A stretch of 64,000 nt of DNA from Streptomyces cyaneochromogenes (GCF_003963535.1 NZ_CP034539.1:9920001-9984000), one strand, 5' to 3'; positions 15,887 through 23,903 are shown, counted from the stretch's first letter. Notes: generated by a model from the sequence alone, not told the origin. Translations and numbers: made by a program.

Positions 15887-17556
15887 GACTGCTCCAGATA
15901 ACGGTGGACGAGCATGACGGCCATGGCTCCCTCGCCGACCGCGGACGCGACCCGCTTCGCGGACTCGGCGCGCGCGTCGCCGGCCACGAACACGCCGGGA
16001 ACGTTGGTCTCCAGGTGGTACGGCGGCCGGTCCAGCTCCCAGCCCGCCGGCAGCCGCCCGTCGGACGTCAGGTCGGGCCCGGCCAGGATGAACCCGCGTT
16101 CGTCCCGCAGCACCGTCTCGCCCAGCCAGTCGGTGAGCGGGGCCGCGCCGATGAACACGAACATCCACTGGGCGTCGACGAGTTCGCTGCGCCCGCTCTC
16201 CACCTCCCGCAGCGTCAGCTGCTCCAGGTGGCCGGAGCCGTGCGCGGACTCCACGACCGTGCCGGTGCGCACCGAGATGTTCGGCGCCTCCTCGATCTGC
16301 TGGATCAGATAGTGCGACATGGACGCCGACAGCGACCCGCCGCGTACCAGCAGCGTCACCGACTTGGCGCCCCGCGACAGATACATCGCCGCCTGCCCCG
16401 CGGAGTTGGCGCCGCCGACGATGTACACGTCCTGGCCCTGGCATGCGGGCGCCTCCGTCAGCGCCGACCCGTAGTACACCCCGCAGCCGGTCAGGTCGTC
16501 GCAGCCCGGTGCCTGCAACTGCCGGTACGACACCCCGGTCGCCAGGATCACGCTGTGCGCGGCGACCGCCGAGCCGTCCGAGAACCGTACGATCCGAGCG
16601 GCGCCGCTGACCTCCAGACCCGTCACCTCGCGCGCGGTGAGGATCTCGGCGCCGAACTTCGTCGCCTGCCGCCGGGCACGGTCGGTGAGCTGCGCGCCGG
16701 ACACGCCGTCCGGGAAGCCGAGGTAGTTCTCGATCCGGGAGCTCTGCCCGGCCTGCCCGCCGGTCGCCGACCGCTCCACCAGCACGGTCCGCAGCCCCTC
16801 CGACGCCCCGTACACGGCCGCGCCGAGCCCGGCGGGTCCGCCGCCGATGACGACGAGGTCGTAGAACTCGGACGTCGGCGTCGTGGCCAGCCCCACCTGA
16901 GCGGCCAGCTCGGGTGCCTCCGGTGCCACGAGCGGCGTCCCCTCGGGCGTGATCACCAGCGGCAGCCGCTGCCCGTCCTGCCCGGCGGCGGCCAGCAGTC
17001 GCTGCCCCTCGGGCTCGTCCGCCGAGTACCAGCGATACGGCACCTGGTTGCGGGCGAGGAACTCCCGCACCTCCGACGATCGCGCCGACCAGCGGTGTCC
17101 GACCACCTTGGTGCTCGGCACCGGCCGGTAGTCGCTGCGCCGCCAGGCCTCCAGCAGATCGTCCAGGACCGGGTAGAGCTTCTCCTCGGGCGGGTCCCAC
17201 GGCTTGAGCAGGTAGTGGTCGAGGTCGACGACGTTGATCGCGTCGATCGCCGCGTTCGTGTCCGCGTAGGCGGTCAGCAGCACACGGCGGGCGCCCGGGT
17301 ACACGTCCAGGGCCTGTTCCAGGAACTCGATGCCGTTCATCTGAGGCATGCGGTAGTCGGCCAGGATCACGGCGACGAGATCACCGCGCAGCTTCAGCTC
17401 GCGCAGCGCCTGCAACGCGGACTCGCCGGACTCCGCGCGCACGATGCGGTGCGACTCGCCGTAGCGCCGCCGCAGATCACGGGCGACCGCCCGGGACACT
17501 CCCGGGTCGTCGTCCACGGTCAGAATTACACCTACGGTTGATTGGGAAGGGGACAT
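15883..17556 (-). CDS. Receiver domain fused to thioredoxin-reductase-like flavoprotein (hybrid 5' end made by element insertion)
   Basis: 557 residues. The receiver spans 9-135: acidic triad D15-D17, phospho-acceptor D67 (LADYRMP), T95 and K118. Residues about 150-225 are a glutaredoxin-like segment without cysteines. From 230 on is a TrxB-like FAD/NADPH domain (VVIGGGPAGLGAA; VYIVGGANSAGQAA). The usual CxxC redox pair of TrxB is absent, so ordinary thioredoxin reduction is unlikely. The first 11 codons (MSPSQSTVGVI) come from the integrated element. The native beginning lies at 30,800 and the native protein would be 558 residues. A -10-like TAGGGT at 17,562-17,567 lies six bases upstream of the ATG, suggesting a leaderless start supplied by the element. 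Confidence 0.88.
   Translation of the reverse strand: MSPSQSTVGVILTVDDDPGVSRAVARDLRRRYGESHRIVRAESGESALQALRELKLRGDLVAVILADYRMPQMNGIEFLEQALDVYPGARRVLLTAYADTNAAIDAINVVDLDHYLLKPWDPPEEKLYPVLDDLLEAWRRSDYRPVPSTKVVGHRWSARSSEVREFLARNQVPYRWYSADEPEGQRLLAAAGQDGQRLPLVITPEGTPLVAPEAPELAAQVGLATTPTSEFYDLVVIGGGPAGLGAAVYGASEGLRTVLVERSATGGQAGQSSRIENYLGFPDGVSGAQLTDRARRQATKFGAEILTAREVTGLEVSGAARIVRFSDGSAVAAHSVILATGVSYRQLQAPGCDDLTGCGVYYGSALTEAPACQGQDVYIVGGANSAGQAAMYLSRGAKSVTLLVRGGSLSASMSHYLIQQIEEAPNISVRTGTVVESAHGSGHLEQLTLREVESGRSELVDAQWMFVFIGAAPLTDWLGETVLRDERGFILAGPDLTSDGRLPAGWELDRPPYHLETNVPGVFVAGDARAESAKRVASAVGEGAMAVMLVHRYLEQS
17516..17537. other. attL of the integrative element
   Basis: The 8-base core ACGGTCAG (17,516-17,523) recurs at 30,757-30,764. 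To the left the sequence is chromosomal receiver-domain code. To the right comes the element arm, ending with CACCTACGG (17,529-17,537), which is the exact reverse complement of CCGTAGGTG at the other end of the element. This is the arrangement expected after serine-integrase recombination between a palindromic attP and a chromosomal attB. The crossover dinucleotide within the core cannot be fixed from sequence alone. Confidence 0.88.
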
Positions 17557-17590
17557 ACCAGGACCCTACGGGACAGGGAGGGGCCAGGCC

Positions 17591-19147
17591 ATGGCACTGG
17601 CGATAGCGACCCAGACGGCGCGGGAGTACGCGCGGTCATCAAAGGGCCGGGGGCACCGCAGCCGCAGCACGCAGGACCAACACACCCAGAACCTCAGCGC
17701 CGAGGCCGAGCACGGCCCGTGGACGTGGGGCAAGCCGTACACCGACACCGGCAGCGCCTGGCACAAGGCGCTCAAGCCGAACGACGACTTCCTCCGCATG
17801 GTGGCCGACATGCGATCCGGCGCGTTCGGCCCGGCCGGGACCGTCCTGGTCCTGTGGGAGATCAGCCGCCTGACCCGCAAGACGCTGTCCGGCGTGGAGG
17901 TCGTCGACCTGTGCGAGGAGCGCGGCTACCTGATCCACGTCACCAGTCTCGACCGGACTTTCAACCCCTCCAACTACAGCGACCGCGACACCCTGATCAC
18001 CGGCATCAAGGACGCCGAGAAGGAAGCCCGGCTGCTGTCTGCCCGTACGCTGCGAGGCGTGAACAGCGCGATCGACGCCGTGAACGACGACGGCGAGCCC
18101 GCCGCCCGTCCGCACGGCAGGATCCCCTTCGGCTTCCGCCGGACGTACGAGCTGATCGACGGCCGTCCGCGCCCGGTGTCCCAGGAGGCCGACCCCATCG
18201 AGGGGCCATTCATCGTGGAGCTGTTCGAGCGGGTGGCCGGGTGGAACGGCCGCAGGCGTGAGTCCATCCGGTCCGTGGAGCAGGACTGGCTGAAGCGCGA
18301 CATCGTCAGCCGCGAAGGGGTGCCCTTCAGCCGCCAGAACCTGGCGCAGATGCTGAAGCGGAAGGCGTACGTCGGCATCCGCGTGCACACCGAGACCGAT
18401 CCCCGGACCGGCGAGAAGATCGTGACCGAGCGCCCCGGCAACTGGGAGCCGCTGGTCGAGCCCGAGCTGTTCGACGCCGTGCAGCGCATCCTCGCCGACC
18501 CTTCCCGCAAGTCCACCACGAGCAACATCGTCAAGCACGTGCTGACCGGCGTCCTGCGCTGCGACGTGTGCGGCGGAAAGGTCAGCCTGCGCCCCGGCGG
18601 CAAGGCTTACGACGGCCGCCTCGTGTACCGGTGCTACCTGCACGATCACTTCACCATCGACAAGGAGCAGACCGACGGCCACGTGCTCAACGAGCTGATG
18701 ACCTACCTGTTCCTCGCCCCCGCCTCGGAGGTCCCCGAACCGCTCGCCGACGACGGCGACTCCGAGCTGTCCTCCGCGCGCTCCGAACTGGCGAGGCTCC
18801 GTGGCGAGTTGGACGAGCTTGAGGCCACTCCGGCGCCCAAGACGGCCCGCGCCCGGCGGCGGCACACCGCCGACATGGAAGAGCTGGAGACGGACATCGC
18901 CGCCCTGGAGGCGAAGCTGTCCGCGCTCGCCGCGCCCGACCCGCTGAGCGAGGTGTTCGAGACCGGCCCCGGCGCGGCTGACCGGTGGGTGGCCGCCGAC
19001 ATCGCCGTGCAGCGCACCGTGGCCGCCATCGTGCTCGGCCCGCGCGGGGCGCTCGGCCAGCCGCGTATCCGACGCGTGGCCGACAGCACCTCCCCGGCCG
19101 TACGCGACCGCGTCCGCTGGCACAAGGCGGAGGTGACGGCAGCATGA
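17591..19147 (+). CDS. int: Large serine recombinase (integrase)
   Basis: 518 residues from ATG 17,591 with GGGAGG ten bases upstream. The N-terminal resolvase domain has the YARSS catalytic region (likely nucleophile Ser17) and VLWEISRLTRK. The recombinase domain follows (PHGRIPFGFRR, then LKRKAYVGIRV). A zinc-ribbon begins CDVCGG and continues to YRCYLH. A coiled coil lies at about 395-450. The gene starts 67 bases from the attL core, as is normal for phage and ICE serine integrases. It is divergent from the disrupted host gene, with only 34 bases between their starts. Confidence 0.93.
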   Translation: MALAIATQTAREYARSSKGRGHRSRSTQDQHTQNLSAEAEHGPWTWGKPYTDTGSAWHKALKPNDDFLRMVADMRSGAFGPAGTVLVLWEISRLTRKTLSGVEVVDLCEERGYLIHVTSLDRTFNPSNYSDRDTLITGIKDAEKEARLLSARTLRGVNSAIDAVNDDGEPAARPHGRIPFGFRRTYELIDGRPRPVSQEADPIEGPFIVELFERVAGWNGRRRESIRSVEQDWLKRDIVSREGVPFSRQNLAQMLKRKAYVGIRVHTETDPRTGEKIVTERPGNWEPLVEPELFDAVQRILADPSRKSTTSNIVKHVLTGVLRCDVCGGKVSLRPGGKAYDGRLVYRCYLHDHFTIDKEQTDGHVLNELMTYLFLAPASEVPEPLADDGDSELSSARSELARLRGELDELEATPAPKTARARRRHTADMEELETDIAALEAKLSALAAPDPLSEVFETGPGAADRWVAADIAVQRTVAAIVLGPRGALGQPRIRRVADSTSPAVRDRVRWHKAEVTAA

Positions 19148-19302
19148 GCGACGACATCCGCGAGCCGCTGTACGGCGCTCAGGCGGCCGAAGTCGGCCAG
19201 GCCCTACGCCGGTTGCTGGCCACGGGCACAAGGCCGGAGACGGCTCCTCAGCGTCCCGTGCTGACGCCGTTCCGGGTCGCCCTGCTGCGCCGCCGCGCCT
19301 GA
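19144..19302 (+). CDS. Small protein translationally coupled to the integrase
   Basis: 52 residues (MSDDIREPLYGAQAAEV...). The ATG overlaps the integrase stop by 4 bases (ATGA). It is basic at the C-terminus (LLRRRA), with no recognised domain. Because of its coupling to the integrase it could affect recombination, for example as a directionality factor, but nothing in its sequence proves this. A strong terminator follows 14 bases after the stop. Confidence 0.65.
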   Translation: MSDDIREPLYGAQAAEVGQALRRLLATGTRPETAPQRPVLTPFRVALLRRRA

Positions 19303-19315
19303 CCCACCCACGCAC

Positions 19316-19360
19316 AGCACGGAGCCCGGCCGGGCATCATCACCGGCCGGGCTCCGTGCT
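19316..19360. terminator. Strong bidirectional terminator hairpin
   Basis: A perfect 18-base stem: AGCAC plus GGAGCCCGGCCGG (19,316-19,333) pairs with 19,343-19,360 across a 9-base loop. It lies between the integrase operon and the convergent three-gene minus-strand operon and can serve both. Confidence 0.75.
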
Positions 19361-19368
19361 GTTGGGGG

Positions 19369-19572
19369 CTACAGCATCCGTGCAGCCCAGATCCTCGTCA
19401 TGATCCGCAGCAGGTCCGGGTCGATCAGCTCCACGTCGTCGGCGTGCTCACGGTGCGCCCACACGTCCCACCCCGGCCCCGAGTTGCCCAGCTCGTGAGC
19501 CACGATCACCCCGTCCGCCGGGTCGGTGATCTCCTCGTCGCACGCCCGGCACACGCGCACGCCCGCCGTCAC
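19369..19572 (-). CDS. Hypothetical protein with CxxC motif
   Basis: 67 residues from a GTG at 19,570-19,572 that overlaps the stop of the preceding gene by 4 bases. CRACDEEI near the N-terminus is a single CxxC, followed by HELG and HREH, possibly a small zinc site. It is the last gene of a three-gene operon of the element. No function is recognised. Confidence 0.6.
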   Translation of the reverse strand: MTAGVRVCRACDEEITDPADGVIVAHELGNSGPGWDVWAHREHADDVELIDPDLLRIMTRIWAARML

Positions 19573-19760
19573 TGCGCATCACCCCGGCGCCAGTGGCACT
19601 CGCACCCGCACCGCCGCGTGAGCAGGACCGTCCCGTTCGAGTACGGCAGCGGCACGTCCCGGGTCTGGTTGCACATGCGGTGCACGTCCCGGTAGTCCGG
19701 CCGCTGGCCCAGCGTGCACTCGGCCGACAGCGGCGGCCGGTCCGTCGCGGGGGCGCTCAC
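19569..19760 (-). CDS. Hypothetical Cys-rich small protein
   Basis: 63 residues; start (19,758-19,760) and stop overlap both neighbours by 4 bases, which supports it as a genuine gene. Cysteines and histidines cluster (C16, HRMC, RCGCECHW), suggesting metal binding. No known family is recognised. Confidence 0.6.
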   Translation of the reverse strand: MSAPATDRPPLSAECTLGQRPDYRDVHRMCNQTRDVPLPYSNGTVLLTRRCGCECHWRRGDAQ

Positions 19761-19945
19761 CGCTCGGCCGCCTGGTGCGTGCGCATCTCCACGTTCAGGT
19801 CAGTGACCTTGCTCAGGTCGCCGTCGCGCCGCGCCTGTTCCCGCTCCCGGGCCAGCGCTCCGCACACGTCGCACCCGTCCACCGGCACCGGTTCCGCTTC
19901 CGGCAGACCCACGTGCACCGGCTCCGCCATCGTCGTCTTGTTCAT
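19757..19945 (-). CDS. Hypothetical small protein
   Basis: 62 residues from ATG 19,943-19,945, preceded by a GAGGGAGCGAGGGG purine-rich site. It has a CDVC motif in the middle and a charged helical C-terminus (ALAREREQARRDGDLSKV). First gene of the minus-strand operon that ends at 19,369 and is divergent from the XRE regulator. The promoter lies in 19,946-20,043. Confidence 0.6.
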   Translation of the reverse strand: MNKTTMAEPVHVGLPEAEPVPVDGCDVCGALAREREQARRDGDLSKVTDLNVEMRTHQAAER

Positions 19946-20004
19946 GATCCCCTCGCTCCCTCGCAGGTCACCTCACCTTCGTGTTGGCGCACCACCCGTC
20001 ACAA

Positions 20005-20034
20005 TTGGGCCGCCCTATAGCCCGGCCCTATATC
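20005..20034 (+). promoter_or_regulatory. Candidate promoter/operator of the XRE regulator
   Basis: TTGGGC (20,005-20,010), an 18-base spacer and TATATC (20,029-20,034) precede the ATG at 20,044 by nine bases. No Shine-Dalgarno sequence is visible, so a near-leaderless transcript is likely. CCCTATA occurs twice here (ending at 20,019 and 20,032), a direct repeat that could be a repressor site. Confidence 0.45.
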
Positions 20035-20043
20035 GTTGAATTC

Positions 20044-21291
20044 ATGGGGGATTCCGCACCTGACCTCTGGTCCCACCCGCAGCTCATCGCCGCCGTCACC
20101 GCCGAGGACTGGGGCACGGTGCTGCGTACGTACCGGCGGCTGACCGGCCTGAGCCAGACCAAGCTGGGCGAGCGCGTCGGCCTGGTCCAGCCCGACGTCT
20201 CCGCCATCGAGCGCGGCCACCGCCGGGTCACCTCGGTCGAGGTCCGGCAGCGCATCGTCACCGGCCTGGACATCCCGACCGATCTTGTGCGCGTCCGCGC
20301 TGAGGCTCCGGCCGCTCCGGTGGCGGGGCTGGTGCTCCCCGGCCCCGGGCCGGATGACGACCTGCTCACCCGGGTGACTTCCGTGGTCGAGTCCGAACAC
20401 CGCGTAGACGCACCCACGTTGGACTGGCTCGACCGGCTGCTCGCCGAACACCGCCGCGCCGAGGACGAGATCGGCTCGCGGCCCCTGGTGGACCTCATGC
20501 GCCAGCAACTCCGCACGGTCGTCAACCTGTACGCCTCCGCCCGTGGGCCCCTGGCTGACCGTGTCGTCCGCCTCGCCGCCGAGCACGCGCAGTTCCTGGC
20601 CTGGATGGCGCAGGACCAGGGCCAGACAGCCGCCGCGCTCGCCTGGTACGACCGCTCGCACGAATGGGCGCTGGAGGCCGGAGACGCCAACATGGCCGCG
20701 ACGACGCTGAGCATGAAGGCGCACATGGCGTGGTCGGGCGGCCGGGGTGACAGGGCCGTCCGGCTGGCTGAGGCGGCACGCTGGTCGGCCCCCGGGGCGT
20801 CCCTCGGAGTGCAGGGCATGGCCGCGCAGATGGCCGCCCGGGGTCACGCCCTCAACCGCGACGCCGACGACGCCACCCGCCTCCTGGACGAGGCGCAGGA
20901 TCTCATCAGCCGGGCCGCCGAGCACCCCGAGGACGAGCCCGTCTGGATGTACTTCTACGGCGAGACCTGGTTCACCCTCCAGCGGGGCATGGCCGCGCTG
21001 CACCTGCGGGACTGGCGCGCGGCCGTGGATCACCTCACGGTCGGGCTGGCCGCCCTGCCGGACGACTACCGCCGGGACAAGACCTGGTACCGCACGTGCC
21101 TGGCGCACGCCTACGCCGGAGCCGGGGAGGCTCCCCAGGCTCTCGCCGTGGCGCTGGAGGCCGTGCCCGATGCCGCAGCCATCGGCCGCCCGCACTCCTG
21201 GAACGAGCTGCACACCACAGCCGCCGTGCTGCTGCGCCGGAGTGCCCCCGAGGGTCAACAACTCATCGCCGCTCTTCGCGAGTTGGACTGA
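20044..21291 (+). CDS. XRE-family regulator with TPR-like C-terminal domain
   Basis: 415 residues from ATG 20,044. The helix-turn-helix is at about 25-75 (LSQTKLGERVGLVQPDVSAIERGHRR). The remaining 300 residues are alpha-helical and TPR-like, as in many Streptomyces XRE regulators found on plasmids and integrative elements. It lies alone upstream of the transfer block, with an intergenic hairpin after it, and is the best candidate for the element's master regulator. An upstream in-frame ATG at 19,981 was not used because the promoter overlaps it. Confidence 0.82.
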   Translation: MGDSAPDLWSHPQLIAAVTAEDWGTVLRTYRRLTGLSQTKLGERVGLVQPDVSAIERGHRRVTSVEVRQRIVTGLDIPTDLVRVRAEAPAAPVAGLVLPGPGPDDDLLTRVTSVVESEHRVDAPTLDWLDRLLAEHRRAEDEIGSRPLVDLMRQQLRTVVNLYASARGPLADRVVRLAAEHAQFLAWMAQDQGQTAAALAWYDRSHEWALEAGDANMAATTLSMKAHMAWSGGRGDRAVRLAEAARWSAPGASLGVQGMAAQMAARGHALNRDADDATRLLDEAQDLISRAAEHPEDEPVWMYFYGETWFTLQRGMAALHLRDWRAAVDHLTVGLAALPDDYRRDKTWYRTCLAHAYAGAGEAPQALAVALEAVPDAAAIGRPHSWNELHTTAAVLLRRSAPEGQQLIAALRELD

Positions 21292-21441
21292 CCCGGACCC
21301 TTTGCCGGCTCACCATGCGTCCCGTGAGTCACACCAGATCATTTAACGAATTCGCCCAGGTCAGACGGGGTAAAGTACGCCCCTGAACTCTCTGGAATTC
21401 CGCCGAATCCTGCCGTACGTTGGGAGTCGCAAGACGACCAC

Positions 21442-21476
21442 GAGACCACGGACCAGACACACAGGTCCGTGGTCTC
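21442..21476 (+). terminator. Hairpin between the XRE gene and the transfer block
   Basis: A 13-base perfect stem GAGACCACGGACC / GGTCCGTGGTCTC with a 9-base loop, followed by TTCT. It lies 150 bases after the XRE stop and 41 bases before the HTH gene. It can end the regulator transcript or act as an attenuator of the transfer operon. The stretch 21,292-21,441 holds no gene; it contains a TAAAGT -10-like word near 21,370. Confidence 0.6.
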
Positions 21477-21516
21477 TTCTGTGTGCTGGGCCGGGTCCTG
21501 TCCCGACAGGAGCCCC

Positions 21517-21735
21517 ATGGACACACCCGCCACCCTGGACGAGGTGCGCGCCTGGCCCGCGCTCGTCTCCCTCACGCAGGCCGCCCGCGCCCTCAACATC
21601 AGCCGGACCACCGCCTTCACCCTGGCCGCGCGGGGGCAGTTCCCCGTGCCCATCGAACGTGCCCTCGGGCAGCAGCGCGTCCGCACGGCTGACCTCATCC
21701 GCTACCTGGAGGGCGAGAGCGGGGGCACGGCATGA
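21517..21735 (+). CDS. Small helix-turn-helix (excisionase/AlpA-like) protein
   Basis: 72 residues from ATG 21,517 with AGGAG six bases upstream. VSLTQAARALNISRTTAFTL is a MerR/AlpA-type helix-turn-helix, followed by a wing (RVRTADLIRYLEG). This resembles excisionase-type proteins of actinobacterial elements. The stop overlaps the Tra start by 4 bases. It may control the transfer operon or act as a recombination directionality factor. Confidence 0.75.
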   Translation: MDTPATLDEVRAWPALVSLTQAARALNISRTTAFTLAARGQFPVPIERALGQQRVRTADLIRYLEGESGGTA

Positions 21736-22946
21736 CCGTCTACCTCTGCCTCGCCGCTGCCGCCGGGGGCTGGCTCTACCTCCGGTACCTGCTGCGGGAG
21801 CGGAAGGCCACCCGTTCCGCACGCCGCCAGCGCCGGGCACACGAGAAGGCCGCGTCTCCCACCCTGTCCGCGCGCCTGCTCCAGGCGTGGCGCTGGACGG
21901 CGCCCCGGGCCTTCCCGTGGGCGTTCCGCTGGCGTCCGGCCCGGCGTCCGCGTAGGGGTGTCCCGCTGGCCCGGCCGGGGGTGCTCGCGCCCTGGGTGCG
22001 GGTGAAGCTCAGTCAGCACCTGCTCGTCACCGGCGTCACCGGCTCCGGCAAGTCGTGCGTGTTCATCGCGCTGGCGACGTCGGCGCGCGCGGCCGGGATG
22101 GACGTCGAGTTCTGGGACGCCAAGGACGGCCTGGAGGGTCAGCCCTACGAGGCCGCAGGCATCCCCGTCGTGGAGCTGGACGACCAGCCCGCCCGGCTGG
22201 GCTGGCTGCTGGGGGAGGAGCTGCCCCGCCGGGCGGCCGTGCTCAAGGCGCGCGGTGCCCGCATGTGGGACCCCGACGTGGATGGGCCCGAACTGGTCCT
22301 GATCCTGGATGAGTTGGGCGTCTCCATGACCGTGTTGCCGACCGGCCCAGTGGCCACGCTGATCAAGAAGTGCCGCGCGTACGGCCTCTGGATCTGGGGC
22401 GGCGAACAGATCGGCAAGGCGAGCACGGTCGACACCGACATCCGGTCTCAGTTCCAGGGCCGTATCGCGCTCCAGGTCGGCCGGGCGTCCGATGCCCGCA
22501 TCGTGCTCGGGGACGAGTCCGTGGCCGACGGCTGGGCCCCGCACGAGCTGCCCTCCCGCTGGCTGCTGGTCAAGGACGCGGACCACAAGAAGCCGCGCCC
22601 GGCCCGCTGCGCCACGGTGTCCGATGCGCTGCTCCAGCGCTACCCGATGCGCCCGCGCGTCTCGCTCGTCAAGGCGCCTGAGCCCGTTGCCGTTGCCCCC
22701 GTTGCACACGCCTTTGACCTGGGCGGACGCCCGCAACACGCAACAGGCAACACCCGCACGGACGAGTTCGCGGAGGAGATCGAACGCGCGCTGCTCGGGG
22801 GTCCGGCGGGCGTGCGGGAGATCGCCCGTGCCACCGGCCGCAACCCCGGCTCCGTGCACCGCAAGATCCAGCAAATGACCGCCCGGGGCCTGGTGCGCAG
22901 CACCCCGGACGGCCTGGCCCTCCCCCACGTGACGGAAGAGGAGTAA
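21732..22946 (+). CDS. tra: FtsK/SpoIIIE-type DNA translocase, conjugal transfer protein (TraB/TraSA-like)
   Basis: 404 residues, starting with ATGA overlap. An N-terminal hydrophobic stretch (VYLCLAAAAGGWLYLRYLL) probably anchors it in the membrane, followed by a very basic region. Walker A GVTGSGKS is at 101-108 and Walker B LVLILDE at 188-194. The C-terminal 60 residues (ALLGGPAGVREIARATGRNPGSV) form a winged helix, as in Streptomyces TraB, where it recognises clt repeats. A single such translocase is enough for double-stranded DNA transfer between Streptomyces mycelia. This is the strongest evidence that the element is conjugative. Confidence 0.88.
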   Translation: MTVYLCLAAAAGGWLYLRYLLRERKATRSARRQRRAHEKAASPTLSARLLQAWRWTAPRAFPWAFRWRPARRPRRGVPLARPGVLAPWVRVKLSQHLLVTGVTGSGKSCVFIALATSARAAGMDVEFWDAKDGLEGQPYEAAGIPVVELDDQPARLGWLLGEELPRRAAVLKARGARMWDPDVDGPELVLILDELGVSMTVLPTGPVATLIKKCRAYGLWIWGGEQIGKASTVDTDIRSQFQGRIALQVGRASDARIVLGDESVADGWAPHELPSRWLLVKDADHKKPRPARCATVSDALLQRYPMRPRVSLVKAPEPVAVAPVAHAFDLGGRPQHATGNTRTDEFAEEIERALLGGPAGVREIARATGRNPGSVHRKIQQMTARGLVRSTPDGLALPHVTEEE

Positions 22947-22950
22947 CCCC

Positions 22951-23736
22951 ATGCTCGCACCCATGCCGGTGAAGGAGCGGAAGGCCCGGCGACCCATCGC
23001 CGAAGTCTTCCCGGACTTCGCCCTGTTCGTCCTCGGGGTCGCCGGACTCGTGCTGTCCGGCTGGTCCCTGAGCACCCTCCTGCACGACCAGGCCGGGGCC
23101 CCCTGGCCGGTGGCCCTGTTCGCCGTGGCCGTGTTCGACGTCGTGGCCATGGCCGCGTGCTTCCTGGTCTACCAGCGCCGGGCGGACCCCTGGGCCGCCG
23201 CCGGGGCCCGGCTGACCATGACGGGCGCGCTGGTGGCGAGTGCCGTGGTCAACGGCGCGCACGGCTACGCCCTCGGGGGGTGGACGACGGCCGCCGTGCT
23301 GGCCGCCGCCCCGCTGGCCTTCGAGGTCGTGTTCGAGCTGCGGCACCGCACCCTGACCGGGCTCATCTGGGTCCTGTTCCGCAAGGAGGCCATGACCCGG
23401 CTCAAGCTCGACGCCTGGGAGCGGATCGCAGTCCCGCTGGAGAACGGCGACCGGTTCACCGTCTCCGGCCGTCCGGCCGAGGCCGCCGCGACCGTGGAGC
23501 GCATCCGGAACGGCTCAGCTCAGCCCAGGCCGTCTCAGGCTCAGCTCACGACTCAAGAGCCTGGCTCGGCTCAGCTCACTGAGCCTGCGGCTCAGGTCGA
23601 TGAGCTGGCCCGGCGGCTCAACGGCGGGGAACGGCTCACCAAGTCGTCCGCCGCGAAGGTTCTCGGCGTCAGTGAGGCCACCGCCGGGCGCCGTCTGCGT
23701 GAGGCCAAGGACCGGGTCGGAGGTGGCTACCTGTGA
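22951..23736 (+). CDS. Spd-like membrane protein with C-terminal HTH (DUF2637-like)
   Basis: 261 residues from ATG 22,951 (GAGGAG site), four bases after tra. Residues 18-130 contain about four membrane helices (FALFVLGVAGLVLSGW; VALFAVAVFDVVAMAACFLVY). The segment 170-215 is a low-complexity Ser/Ala/Gln/Pro linker encoded by GGCTCAGCTCA repeats. The C-terminus is a helix-turn-helix (LTKSSAAKVLGVSEATAGRRLREA). Proteins of this shape follow tra in Streptomyces plasmids and AICEs and are linked to plasmid spreading. A membrane protein with a DNA-binding tail could tether element DNA to the transfer site. Confidence 0.75.
   Translation: MLAPMPVKERKARRPIAEVFPDFALFVLGVAGLVLSGWSLSTLLHDQAGAPWPVALFAVAVFDVVAMAACFLVYQRRADPWAAAGARLTMTGALVASAVVNGAHGYALGGWTTAAVLAAAPLAFEVVFELRHRTLTGLIWVLFRKEAMTRLKLDAWERIAVPLENGDRFTVSGRPAEAAATVERIRNGSAQPRPSQAQLTTQEPGSAQLTEPAAQVDELARRLNGGERLTKSSAAKVLGVSEATAGRRLREAKDRVGGGYL
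23512..23578 (+). repeat. Three copies of GGCTCAGCTCA in the spd-like gene
   Basis: Identical 11-base copies start at 23,512, 23,538 and 23,568 (spacing 26 and 30 bases). Partial copies (GGCTCAG) and inverted forms (CTGAGCC) lie close by, to about 23,597. They lie inside the coding region for a low-complexity linker, so protein sequence constrains them little. They are a candidate binding site for the translocase, or may simply be slippage-derived. Confidence 0.6.
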
Positions 23737-23894
23737 TCGAGTTCGGTGCACTGATCGCCCTGGCGATCCTGCTCGCAGCCTCCAAGTCCGACCGCGTGAA
23801 GGTCTCGATCGCCATCGTGGCGACGGTGGTCCTCATGGGTGGCTTCGGAGAGTTCGGGTCCGTCGTGACCAACATCCTCAGCAACCTGAGCTGA
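23733..23894 (+). CDS. Small membrane protein
   Basis: 53 residues from a GTG overlapping the spd-like stop by 4 bases (GTGA). Two hydrophobic helices are visible (FGALIALAILLAAS and VSIAIVATVVLMGGF), separated by a short basic loop (KSDRVK). Small two-helix proteins are common in Spd clusters of Streptomyces plasmids. A terminator hairpin follows 10 bases after the stop, so this is the last gene of the transfer operon. Confidence 0.7.
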   Translation: MIEFGALIALAILLAASKSDRVKVSIAIVATVVLMGGFGEFGSVVTNILSNLS

Positions 23895-23903
23895 CCGAGA
23901 CGA

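Noticed and set aside
18985..19302. 105-codon frame starting inside the integrase gene
   Set aside because: The first half overlaps the integrase in another frame; only the part from ATG 19,144, coupled to the integrase stop, is supported.
19271..21297. Octamer GACCCGGA or its complement (known TraB recognition word) at 19,271, 19,415 and 21,290
   Set aside because: Single scattered copies up to 2 kb apart, as expected by chance in GC-rich DNA; real clt sites have clustered repeats.
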